From: Nitrospirales bacterium
GTDB taxonomy: Bacteria > Nitrospirota > Nitrospiria > Nitrospirales > UBA8639
Length of the DNA: 64,000 nucleotides
Direction of reading: 5' to 3'
NCBI GenBank assembly: GCA_031315915.1
Contig: JALDRK010000006.1
Location: forward strand, 62,001-126,000
Under the pieces are notes generated by a model, which did not search any database, had not been told where the DNA came from, and worked only from the letters and a program-made list of their open reading frames with translations. Positions 56,425-64,000 of the stretch are shown here, in pieces. The position numbers and the translations under genes are program-made. Each line of letters opens with the position of its first letter. Positions within the stretch are counted from its first letter, which is position 1.

Positions 56425-57792
56425 TTAGTGGAGAAGGTCCCCTGTGAGCACCAGATTTAATACTTTGAGCCAACCTCCATCTTGGGTCCCCGTAGGGACG
56501 GAATCTTTCCAATCCCAACCGAATATCCAAACACCGCCTACGCCGTATGGGATATAGGTGAGGACTCCATCACCTTTTCCTGTGGAATAGACAATTTTCC
56601 CGTCAGAAGGGAGAGAAGAGGCTGCAACAGTATCTAAATGATAATTATAAGTGATTTCTATGGGAGCTTCTTGGAGTAAATGCTCCGGGACGCCCTTTAT
56701 ATCCAAACGAAATGGTGAGGTTTCTTCCCCAAACTCCAAACGCCATCCAAACAGTGTCTCAACCAAATCGAACAAATCTTTATTGGGGTAAAAGGTCAGG
56801 AGTGTCCCCCCAGTTTCCACAAAGGTTTTTAAGGCCTTTCGAGAAGGCTCATCCAGATTTTTGAGTAAACTTTCATGATCCAGAGAAGGGAGGATAATTA
56901 TCGCATTTTCGGATGTGGCTGCTATAACAGTGAACACATCTAGTTGCGCGATTGTCGTATAGGGGTGCTTTAGCTGAGTCAGGGTGGTCACGAGATTACT
57001 GCCCTCGGCATTTTTATCCTCTGGCCGAAAATCCACAAATTTTTCATCAATTAACACCACCATGCCGGAACCGACTGTGGTTATCTGGTGTTGTTTGAAT
57101 ATTTCTTGGAGCTCCTCGAGTGTCGTTTTGGCATCCTGATACCTTCCCCCTTGCAGAGCTTCCTTGGTTCTTTGTATCAATGGATGGACCTGATTCAAAT
57201 CCAAGTGGTGGTCTGAACGATCTTTAGCCGTCTCGATCCGACTTTGGATGGCGGTCAATGTCTTCCAGGTGCCCCTGAGGTCATGAAGAGTGTCCGAGGA
57301 ATGCTCAAGGTGAGTAATTGCGTCCTGGTATCTCCCTTCCCGCAAGGCTTGTTGCCCTGCCGCCAAATCTTTCTCAATGGGCAACAGGGCCGTTACAGGT
57401 ACGCCTAAGGCTTGTAGTACCGCCCCTTCTTGGCGAACTCGATCAACAGTGCCTTGCGTGTTTTTGACCTTCGACAACAATTCCCGAAGATTCTTGGCTT
57501 CCGCCTGGACTTCCAAAAAGGCTTTGGCTCTCAAGGGTTTTTCCTGACTCTCGATTCGCTTTTCCAAAGCTTTAATCACAGCCAGTTCGACCCCTCCTTT
57601 CTGCAGTCCCTCCAACTCATCTAGGAGAGCGACAAGTGCGGTCTTGGCCCGTTGTTCTTCCTCTTTTTCCCGTTCGGCTACCGCTTCCGTTAATTCTCGG
57701 ACGACTCCATGAGCCATCAAGGCGGCTTGAATAAAATCGTGCTGTCCCTGGCGCTCTTTGGCCTGTTCGAGTTGGCCAAACAATCCAAACAT
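56425..57792 (-). CDS. Coiled-coil protein with C-terminal amidotransferase-fold-like domain
   Basis: 455 residues, no signal peptide. Residues 1-235 are helical and charged, with TPR-like paired blocks (ALREGRYQDAITHLEHSS; ALQGGRYQDAKTTLEELQ). Residues about 245-455 look like a ThuA/class I amidotransferase-like sandwich: GSGMVVLIDEKF, LVTTLTQLKHPYTTI, AIIILPSLDHESLLKNL, KALKTFVETGGTLLTFYPN and VGGVWIFGWDW. No catalytic cysteine is obvious. It lies on the same strand downstream of the radical SAM/WD40 genes, but 470 bases away. Confidence 0.7.
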   Translation of the reverse strand: MFGLFGQLEQAKERQGQHDFIQAALMAHGVVRELTEAVAEREKEEEQRAKTALVALLDELEGLQKGGVELAVIKALEKRIESQEKPLRAKAFLEVQAEAKNLRELLSKVKNTQGTVDRVRQEGAVLQALGVPVTALLPIEKDLAAGQQALREGRYQDAITHLEHSSDTLHDLRGTWKTLTAIQSRIETAKDRSDHHLDLNQVHPLIQRTKEALQGGRYQDAKTTLEELQEIFKQHQITTVGSGMVVLIDEKFVDFRPEDKNAEGSNLVTTLTQLKHPYTTIAQLDVFTVIAATSENAIIILPSLDHESLLKNLDEPSRKALKTFVETGGTLLTFYPNKDLFDLVETLFGWRLEFGEETSPFRLDIKGVPEHLLQEAPIEITYNYHLDTVAASSLPSDGKIVYSTGKGDGVLTYIPYGVGGVWIFGWDWKDSVPTGTQDGGWLKVLNLVLTGDLLH

Positions 57793-58263
57793 GAGCCCAC
57801 GATTGAAACGATAATATTTGCCTCGGGGCGTGAAGTTCTTCTGCTTGATGAATGAGATCGTGTGTCTGGGCGAGCTGATATCGGAGATCTGTGGACTAAG
57901 AGGGGGGTGACGTGAAGGAGAAGATTACAAGGAAGATGATATCCGTAATTTTAAGGAATCCAAATTTGTGTTTGAAGAATCTCCTTGATGGTCTACAAAA
58001 GATGGGGGACTCAAGTGCTTGCTGTTGCATTAACGGGATCCCAGGCCCAACAAATGACGCTGCCGACTATCACTTCAACAATGCGCGTGCCTATCATGCC
58101 CATATGCCTTTCCATAGTAAAAGAACCCTCCCCTATTAAGCCTCCTTCACCAGCAAGCCCCCTCTTCACAAAACACAAGAATTTTTTTACCCTGAGTCAA
58201 TTCCCTAGGGACTGTTCATGAACAGTTTTTCTTTCTTGGCTCATCTTCTCGTCATACCTGCTC
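57793..58263. other. Intergenic region below the WD40 gene
   Basis: About 470 bases without a convincing gene. A 75-codon + strand ORF at 57912-58139 has no recognised motif. A perfect 16-bp palindrome, ACTGTTCATGAACAGT, at 58210-58225 with a T-run on the right might act as a weak terminator on +, but points the wrong way for the genes here. Confidence 0.35.
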
Positions 58264-59682
58264 TCAGACCGCTTGGCATGTGCAAATACAGTCGCATGTA
58301 CAGATGGCTCCAGGTGGGGTAGGCGAACCGCAAGGCATGGATCCACTTCCTCCAAAGCCAGGCCTAGTCCTCGGAATGGGAGAAGGTTTGATAGAGGGAA
58401 TAGTTCCTGGCACACAATCACACACACAGATACTCCCTGGTGGGGTAGGCGTTCCACAGGGTAGCGTATAGGTAATGGGGTGGCCCAGTGTTTTGTTAAA
58501 TATCTGGTAGGACTTTGCCTCCGTCTCCTTTTTGTTCGTGGAAGGATCGAATAAAAAACTCACAAAGCGTTGTTCTTCCAAATCCCATATTTGAATTGTA
58601 GTGTCTCGGGAGGCGGATATTAAATGCTTCCCATCAGGAGTAATGACCAAAGCTGTTACACGTTCAGTATGCCCCTCAAGGGTTCCAAGTTTTTCGCCAT
58701 TTCGAAATCGCCAAAGTTGAATGGTGTGATCAGCCGAACCCGAGGCGAGAGTTTTTCCATCCTGAGAAAAGGTTAGGACTGTAACAGAATCCGTATGTCC
58801 TTCCCATGCTTGGCGCAACCTCCCATCAAGCACATCCCAAATGCGAATACGGTGATCCGTGGATCCGGAAACGAATTTTTTGCCCTGTGGGGAAATGGCA
58901 AGGGCTGTGATCGGTCCATCCCCCTCTTTTAAGGTGATTTGAAGTTCCCGTTCTGGCAAATTCCATAATTCAATCGTTCCATCCGCAAACCCTGAAATCG
59001 CCGTTCGGCCATTGGAAGTCAGTGCGACAGTCGAGAGGGGGGCAAGGTGCCCCACGAGAACTCCGTCTGATTTAAGGAGGGAAAAATCCCAAAATTTTAT
59101 AGTTTGGTCAGATGACCCTGAGACAAGCAGTTGCTCATTCTGTGAAATTCCAACTCCGTTGACCTGTCCTGTATGACCATCGAGAGTTTCCTGTAGTTTC
59201 CCTTTCGGGAGATGCCAGATTTTAATGGTGTGGTCTTTGGACGATGAAACCAAACGTTTTCCGTCTGGTGTAATCGCCAAACCTAATACCGCTCCACCGT
59301 GGGCTTCCAAAGTGGTCAATAATTTTTTCTCCCGCAGATCCCAAAGCTTGATTTTGCCATCATCTCCACCAGAGGCTAGGAGTTCCCCTTCTGGGGAAAT
59401 CGCCAATTGATTGACTGCTTCAGAATGGGCATGCAGTAAATCTGAGCTGGTGGTATTGGCTATGTTCAAAATATTTCGATTGGCCTCTCCTCTGACCCAT
59501 CCTGCAGAGCGAAAGCCCATGAGACTCAGTACGGCACTCGCCGTCATTGCTGCCCCCAAAAATCCTCGCCGGTTCATTTGTGTCTGAACTGGGATTTCAG
59601 TCACGGGCACAATTTGAGGTTCTTCTTGAGATCCATCAGCATAGATGCGAGTTAGCCCAAAGCGTGGAAGTTGATATTTCAT
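58264..59682 (-). CDS. Tat-signal WD40 beta-propeller protein with Cys-rich double-repeat tail
   Basis: 472 residues. A twin-arginine motif NRRGFLG (residues 37-43) with hydrophobic helix AAMTASAVLSLMG follows an unusual 35-residue N-terminal extension. Seven WD40 units (85-385) end in IKLWDL, IKIWHL, IKFWDF, IELWNL, IRIWDV, IQLWRF and IQIWDL, giving one closed propeller. The tail (407-472) holds two units 42 residues apart: PCGTPTPPGSICVCDC and PCGSPTPPGAICTCDC, the second extended to ICTCQAV. The start overlaps the radical SAM stop by ATGA. The tail is the likely modified substrate; its chemistry is unknown. Confidence 0.88.
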   Translation of the reverse strand: MKYQLPRFGLTRIYADGSQEEPQIVPVTEIPVQTQMNRRGFLGAAMTASAVLSLMGFRSAGWVRGEANRNILNIANTTSSDLLHAHSEAVNQLAISPEGELLASGGDDGKIKLWDLREKKLLTTLEAHGGAVLGLAITPDGKRLVSSSKDHTIKIWHLPKGKLQETLDGHTGQVNGVGISQNEQLLVSGSSDQTIKFWDFSLLKSDGVLVGHLAPLSTVALTSNGRTAISGFADGTIELWNLPERELQITLKEGDGPITALAISPQGKKFVSGSTDHRIRIWDVLDGRLRQAWEGHTDSVTVLTFSQDGKTLASGSADHTIQLWRFRNGEKLGTLEGHTERVTALVITPDGKHLISASRDTTIQIWDLEEQRFVSFLFDPSTNKKETEAKSYQIFNKTLGHPITYTLPCGTPTPPGSICVCDCVPGTIPSIKPSPIPRTRPGFGGSGSMPCGSPTPPGAICTCDCICTCQAV

Positions 59683-61106
59683 AGAAGCATCTCTTTACCT
59701 GTAGTAGTTGTCGCCTGATCATTGGACGGTTCCTCATGCCAGAAGAGTCCACCGGCCTGAGCAATTTTTGTAAGAATTTGATCCTTGGTCAGTTCACGGG
59801 TGATGTGGCACCGCTCCGATCCCGCGAATTCTAATGTCCCATTGACGGACAGATTTTTATGATAGCAATCCCCGGCACAATGCCATTTGGCGAAACAGCC
59901 TTGACAGTATTCACGATGCTGAATAGATTGCTGACGAAGATGGGTTAATTTGTGAAGGTCAAATGTGTAGCCAGGTTCCTGTGGGACAGGTTTGCCGTAG
60001 AAAAAGACTGAAGCCCAGGGGTTGTCCTCGGAAAACACTTCGTAGCAGGCCGAGACATTTCCGTCGGGTGACAAAGCAAAGCTATCTTGGGTGATCCCGC
60101 AAAAATGGTTGGTGAGGAGACCCACTCGTGCGGCAGAATAAAAAATTTCCTTATTCCATTTATGCGCCCGCACCTGGGCTTCACGGAACATTTCGATAAA
60201 TTGGTTAGTTTCCGCAGAGACCGCCTCTTTCCAGCGGCCCAGTTGATAAGAAGGTTCGACTTGAATCCGTTGTGGGTGAAAGTGAGAACAAATATATTCA
60301 ATAGAATCTGCCAAGAAAGGAATTTGATCGGCGGTGACCGTGACTCGTATTCCATATCGAAATCCAGCTTGATCGAATCGGCTAATGGTTTGTGTAACTT
60401 GTTGGCTGGAACCCTGACCGAGAATGGTGAGACGGTGCCGGTCATGCACAGAAGGCAGCCCATCAAAAGACAAACTGACTCCATTCAAGTTGGCGATGAT
60501 CCAATCAATTTGTTTATCGTTTAACACCCCATTGGTGGCACTGGACGCATGAACTTCCAGCCCTAGCTCCCGAGCTTTGTCCCGAGCGTAGCGGAGGGAA
60601 TCTTCCATCACATGCCAATTGACGGTGGGTTCACCTCCTCCGTGGTAGGAAATCTCAAAATGGGAAACCTGCTTTTTCACAGCATTGCGAGCGACAAAGT
60701 CAATGCCTCGTCTGGCAGTAGCCCGGGGCATGAATTTCGTTGGGGTATCCCCAGCTGCGGCATAGCAATAGGTGCAGCGAAGGTTGCAAGCCGTTGTTAA
60801 AAACAGAGTAACCATTGTGGGTTCCGGGTCTCCCCTGAATGTCGTAATGGGCTTCAGTTCGGGGCCTGCATCGAGAATTTCTAGTTGGCGGAGGAATTCC
60901 AGGAAGGACGGGTCAAGATCGTCGTTACACAATGAGGATCCCTCTTTCAGGTCCGCCAGAGTATTCACCATACTGAGGTTTCCCACGAAAGCGGCCTTTC
61001 TTAGAGGTGCATAGATGAGATATTGATTATTGTCGAGAGGAATGGAAAAAAGTTCTGCGGTAACAACCGGGAGAACTTGAGTAGAGGATGCAAGGGCCTT
61101 GTCCAT
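59679..61106 (-). CDS. Radical SAM/SPASM maturase-like protein
   Basis: 475 residues from 61106, chosen for AGAGGAAAC upstream; a start at 61136 is possible. The N-terminal ~95 residues look like a PqqD/RRE-type peptide-binding domain (LFSIPLDNNQYLIYAPLRKAAF...LADLKEG). The radical SAM core starts TTACNLRCTYCYA (CxxxCxxC) with YHGGGEPTVNW. The SPASM region has NHFCGITQDSFALSPDGNVSACYE, then YCQGCFAKWHCAGDCYHKN and ERCHITREL, enough cysteines for two auxiliary clusters. Such enzymes modify ribosomal peptides. The coupled WD40 protein is the natural substrate candidate. Confidence 0.92.
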   Translation of the reverse strand: MDKALASSTQVLPVVTAELFSIPLDNNQYLIYAPLRKAAFVGNLSMVNTLADLKEGSSLCNDDLDPSFLEFLRQLEILDAGPELKPITTFRGDPEPTMVTLFLTTACNLRCTYCYAAAGDTPTKFMPRATARRGIDFVARNAVKKQVSHFEISYHGGGEPTVNWHVMEDSLRYARDKARELGLEVHASSATNGVLNDKQIDWIIANLNGVSLSFDGLPSVHDRHRLTILGQGSSQQVTQTISRFDQAGFRYGIRVTVTADQIPFLADSIEYICSHFHPQRIQVEPSYQLGRWKEAVSAETNQFIEMFREAQVRAHKWNKEIFYSAARVGLLTNHFCGITQDSFALSPDGNVSACYEVFSEDNPWASVFFYGKPVPQEPGYTFDLHKLTHLRQQSIQHREYCQGCFAKWHCAGDCYHKNLSVNGTLEFAGSERCHITRELTKDQILTKIAQAGGLFWHEEPSNDQATTTTGKEMLL

Positions 61107-61176
61107 AGTGTTTCCTCTATGTCTTGGATGTCCCATGATCTAGTTAAGGTTAAAAAGAACTTGTAAAATGGCCTTT

Positions 61177-61953
61177 TTATTCCAACAAAGAATCAATAAT
61201 CGTAGAAAAGTTTGAGAAAGGTCTGGCACCTGAAATGCGTTGGGCTTTGACCAATTTTTTCCCCTCTATCCGACCAATGAAAAAATAAGGCGTTCCACCG
61301 ACACCGATACTTTTGCCGTAGGTAAGGTCTTTTTCGACGTTTGCGACCTGCTTGGGGTCTTTCAGACAATCCTCGAACTCTTTTTCTCTTAAATTCAGGA
61401 CCTTGGCTTGCTCCGGGTAAAGAGAAGAACCAAGATGCTTTTGATTCTCAAATAGCTGGTGAACCATTGCCCAATATTGCCCTAGTTCACCCGCACATCG
61501 TGCGGCAACCGCAGCTTCTTTGGCATGGGCATGAAAGGCCAAGGGGAAATCTCGAACGGTATACAGAATCTTCCCTGTTCCAATGTATGCTTCTTGAAGT
61601 TTCGAAAAAGCCTCGAAATGATTCCGCTTACAAAAGGGGCACTGAAAGTCGGTAAACTCTACGATACCAATATTGGCATTAGAATCACCTAAAATCTGAC
61701 CATCCCCTAGAAATACGTCAACCTGTTGGGGCGGCGAGGGGGAAGGAGCTACGACCGAGGTTAAAGATTGTCGAAGCTGTAAGAAATCCTTTCTTAATTG
61801 CCCAATATCATTGCGAAGAGCTTTTAATTCATTGTGCATTTTTTCAAGCTGTTGAAGGACAGCCTGTTCACTCAAGTTAGAGGGTGAGGTATTCTGTGCC
61901 CAAACAAAGTCCTGGAGGAGAACTCCCCAAAAGGCGAAAAATACTATTTTCAT
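61177..61953 (-). CDS. Exported DsbA-like thioredoxin-fold protein
   Basis: 258 residues from 61953, where MKIVFFAFWGVLLQDFVWAQ forms a signal peptide; the ORF reaches 62004. A coiled coil (AVLQQLEKMHNELKALRNDIGQLRKDF) precedes the DsbA-type thioredoxin_4 domain with CPFC in IVEFTDFQCPFCKRNHFEAF and the cis-proline loop VGGTPYFFIG. It should act as a periplasmic disulfide oxidase or isomerase. It is 70 bases upstream of the radical SAM gene on the same strand, and the cysteine-rich tail of the exported WD40 protein is an obvious client. Confidence 0.9.
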   Translation of the reverse strand: MKIVFFAFWGVLLQDFVWAQNTSPSNLSEQAVLQQLEKMHNELKALRNDIGQLRKDFLQLRQSLTSVVAPSPSPPQQVDVFLGDGQILGDSNANIGIVEFTDFQCPFCKRNHFEAFSKLQEAYIGTGKILYTVRDFPLAFHAHAKEAAVAARCAGELGQYWAMVHQLFENQKHLGSSLYPEQAKVLNLREKEFEDCLKDPKQVANVEKDLTYGKSIGVGGTPYFFIGRIEGKKLVKAQRISGARPFSNFSTIIDSLLE

Positions 61954-62244
61954 AAATGGCTGAATTTTTCTACATCCCATAAAAAGGACCGAGAGTATAA
62001 TCACAGGTTCAAACTCAACCCATATTTATTTAAAACGCTTTACTCAGGGTTCAACCTTTGAAATACTTACCTTTCTTCATTCATACATCTTCTTGTTTTC
62101 AGGGATTACAGCCAATCTTAATGCACAAGAATGAACCTCCTGGGGGAATGTTTTGGACTACACCTCACCAATTTGGGTAATACCTCTATGGTTTGATCTT
62201 AAAAACTAATCGATTTATGCGACTACCAGAATTGCAAGAAAACC
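61954..62244. other. Intergenic region upstream of the DsbA-like gene
   Basis: About 290 bases. On the - strand TATACT (61993-61998) and TTGAAC with AAATAA 17 bases apart nearby are possible promoter pieces. A start at 61986 would fit translation from 61953 rather than 62004. No other element is seen. Confidence 0.35.
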
Positions 62245-64000
62245 TTAATTGCAGTCTAACCCTAATTCATACGCGCCCGTCGCGACCAGATTGTTGGCGG
62301 TGACCTTGATGACGTAAGTCCCACTCGCCGGCAAGGTGAGTGTCGGTTGGGACGGGCCGAAGCTTTGGAGGGCCACTCCGGTGGGTGAAAAGACTGTCGC
62401 GAATGGGAACTGGGAGACCGGCGTGAACCCGCTCGTCTCCGCCAGCTGAATCGTCACCACCTGCCCCGCCGTGCCCGTGAAGGTGAAGAGATCCGCCTCC
62501 GCCCCCGCCGCAATGGTGCCATCGAGGCGACTGCCGCAGCTTAAGGCCACCGCATCCGGGCTGGGTGGTATCACACATTCTATGCCTAGACCATAGGACC
62601 CGGTACTGGTGAGATCATTAGCCGTGACCTTGATGACGTAAGTCCCACTCGCCGGCAAGGTGAGTGTCGGTTGGGACGGGCCGAAGCTTTGGAGGGCCAC
62701 TCCGGTGGGTGAAAAGACTGTCGCGAATGGGAACTGGGAGACCGGCGTGAACCCGCTCGTCTCCGCCAGCTGAATCGTCACCACCTGCCCCGCCGTGCCC
62801 GTGAAGGTGAAGAGATCCGCCTCCGCCCCCGCCGCAATGGTGCCATCGAGGCGACTGCCGCAGCAAAGGCCACCGCATCCGGGCTGGGTGGTATCACACA
62901 TTCTATGCCTAGACCATAGGACCCGGTACTGGTGAGATCATTAGCCGTGACCTTGATGACGTAAGTCCCACTCGCCGGCAAAGTGAGTGTCGGTTGGGAC
63001 GGGCCGAAGCTTTGGAGGGCCACTCCGGTGGGTGAAAAGACTGTCGCGAATGGGAACTGGGAGACCGGCGTGAACCCGCTCGTCTCCGCCAGCTGAATCG
63101 CCATCACCTGCCCTGCCGTGCCTATGAAGGTGAAGATGTCTTCCTCTCCTGCTCCAACAATTGATCCCGCTGTCAAATCACCGCATCGGAGTTCAATTTC
63201 TTGTGGCGGGTGGGGTTGCGGGATTAACATTTATGGTGACTTCATCAAACGCTTGCAACGCGCCGTCATCGGCTGTTAGGCGCAACACGTAACTACCAGC
63301 CACGGTGAAGTTGGCTGTCGTCGCTACCCCGGTCGCGTTAGTAAAGGTCGTGGTGCCTGGCCCACTGCTCTGAGTCCACTGAGTGGTGACGGCCCCCGGT
63401 GGATTCGGCAACCCATCATCGATCACCGTGCCAACAAGAGTCGCCGCACTCGGCAAACTAATTATCTGATCTTGCCCTGTTGCAACTGTTGGCCCCTGGT
63501 TTGTGGGGATGACAGTGTCTAAAGGGGGTTCGGTATTCGCGGGGAATTCAACAAAACTGGAATCCCCCGTAATCCCCACATCGAGGATACAGTTGTCAAG
63601 TAAGACAGGATCTGTGATGCCGGCAGCCCGACAAATCTGTTCGGCCTCTTCTCGTATGCTAGGATCGAGATGCGCTGCCGTAAAAAACCCGACGGGGAAG
63701 TTTCGGTCGGTGTGTGTTTCCGTGGTATTGCCATCAATATAATCGAATAGGCTTTCTTCCTGCGTAATCCGCCACGACTCGCCAAACTGCTTGTAAAGCT
63801 CATCGAGGGTTAGGCGGGTACTGAAAACGATCCCCTGGCGAGTGACAAGTTCATTCTCTCGCATGCCATCGAAGTTCCCAAGCAACCCTTGCACCTGGTT
63901 CTGTCTAGATCTGGTAAGTAAGACCGTTAGGTTAATGTGAGAACTCATCGACGTGACTTTAACCCGACTGCCGTCAGGCCATCCTATGGTGTGGGTCCTC
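62245..64000 (-). pseudogene. Large exported adhesin-like protein (vWD, PKD, PPC repeats), partial and frameshifted
   Basis: The frame is open at the right window edge, reading HTIGWPDGSRVKVTSM, then VQGLLGNFDGMRENELVT: the end of a von Willebrand type D domain. ICRAAGITDPVLLDNCILDVGITGD follows, then a PKD-like domain (about 63200-63480) ending FDEVTINVNPATPP. A frame change near 63195 leads to three PPC-like units of 108 residues (GTAGQVxxIQLAETSGFTPV...GTYVIKVTAN). A second frame change near 62865 is due to one missing base relative to the next unit. Either a pseudogene or repeat-induced assembly errors. Confidence 0.65.
62288..63230 (-). repeat. Three tandem 324-bp repeats encoding PPC-like units
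   Basis: The same sequence recurs at 62301, 62625 and 62948 (spacings 324 and 323). The first two units are almost identical base for base over their full length; the third diverges after about 160 bases. The one-base difference (AGCTTAAGG versus AGCAAAGG) causes the frameshift in the middle unit. Confidence 0.85.

Noticed and set aside
58210-58225. ACTGTTCATGAACAGT as a LexA-type SOS box
   Set aside because: The gap between CTGT and ACAG is six bases, not the eight of the proteobacterial box, and no SOS gene is next to it.
61980-62004. Lipoprotein reading of the DsbA-like protein (FMGC near a start at 62004)
   Set aside because: There is no basic n-region before it, the lipobox is poor, and the start at 61953 gives a normal signal peptide.
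1-64000. CRISPR array
   Set aside because: No series of short regularly spaced direct repeats was seen; the only tandem repeats are the 324-bp coding units at 62.3-63.2 kb and the STAS/XRE duplication.

Overview
The window looks like a chromosome segment of a Gram-negative bacterium, most likely a Nitrospira-like member of the Nitrospirota. This is an inference from gene content and style: signal peptides, a lipobox, Tat and DsbA-type export, PilZ and STAS signalling, cobalamin-dependent ribonucleotide reductase, a single-domain hisB with fused hisIE, and bacterial type A RNase P RNA. No database search was possible. Base composition is close to balanced, with clearly AT-richer stretches at about 21.9-25.3 kb and in parts of a small integrated element at 39.3-45.3 kb.

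Layout. 1-3 kb: end of a cstA gene and small conserved proteins. 3.4-17 kb: a dense housekeeping run on the + strand, rho-rpmE-prfA-prmC-murA, then hisG-hisD-hisB-hisH-[lipoprotein]-hisA-hisF-hisIE-HIT protein, then dnaG. 17-18.7 kb: tRNA-Ile2(CAT), a C4 zinc-ribbon coiled-coil protein, rnpB with a readable promoter, and tRNA-Glu(TTC) with promoter and terminator. 18.8-25.3 kb: a formylglycine-generating-enzyme-like protein, a cupin, a degenerate J-domain protein, and an AT-rich patch carrying a 714-residue predicted PD-(D/E)xK nuclease. 25.3-29.2 kb: nrdJ behind a promoter bracketed by two NrdR-like boxes. 29.5-36.7 kb: a KtrB/TrkH transporter, mtaB and miaB in tandem, an HDOD protein and an MltB-type transglycosylase. 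37.1-38.9 kb: a tandem duplication of a divergent STAS gene/XRE remnant pair whose non-coding spacer is far better conserved than its genes.

39.3-45.3 kb is a 6.0-kb integrative element in tRNA-Arg(ACG). It has a 47-bp direct repeat at both ends, an integrase next to the tRNA, repeated ACTCCCAGTT arm-type motifs near both ends, a divergent control region with a 14-bp palindrome, an excisionase-like HTH protein, a P-loop ATPase and small unknown genes. 45.5-50.3 kb: HEAT-repeat, secreted, STAS, PilZ, RusA-like, orphan MraZ and FmdB-like proteins. 50.4-52.9 kb is a local decay zone: comF, an ABC ATPase and a dihydroorotate dehydrogenase are all broken by several frameshifts, next to an intact FtsX-type permease.

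56.4-62.0 kb holds the most interesting locus. On the - strand, a DsbA-like thiol oxidoreductase is followed by a radical SAM/SPASM protein, which is translationally coupled to a Tat-signal, seven-bladed WD40 protein. That protein ends in two 42-residue repeats of the form PCGxPTPPGxICxCDC. This reads as a peptide-modification system whose substrate is the cysteine-rich tail of a beta-propeller. Downstream is a coiled-coil plus amidotransferase-fold-like protein. The window ends inside a gene with a von Willebrand D-type region, a PKD-like domain and three PPC-like repeats; that gene is frameshifted twice as read here.
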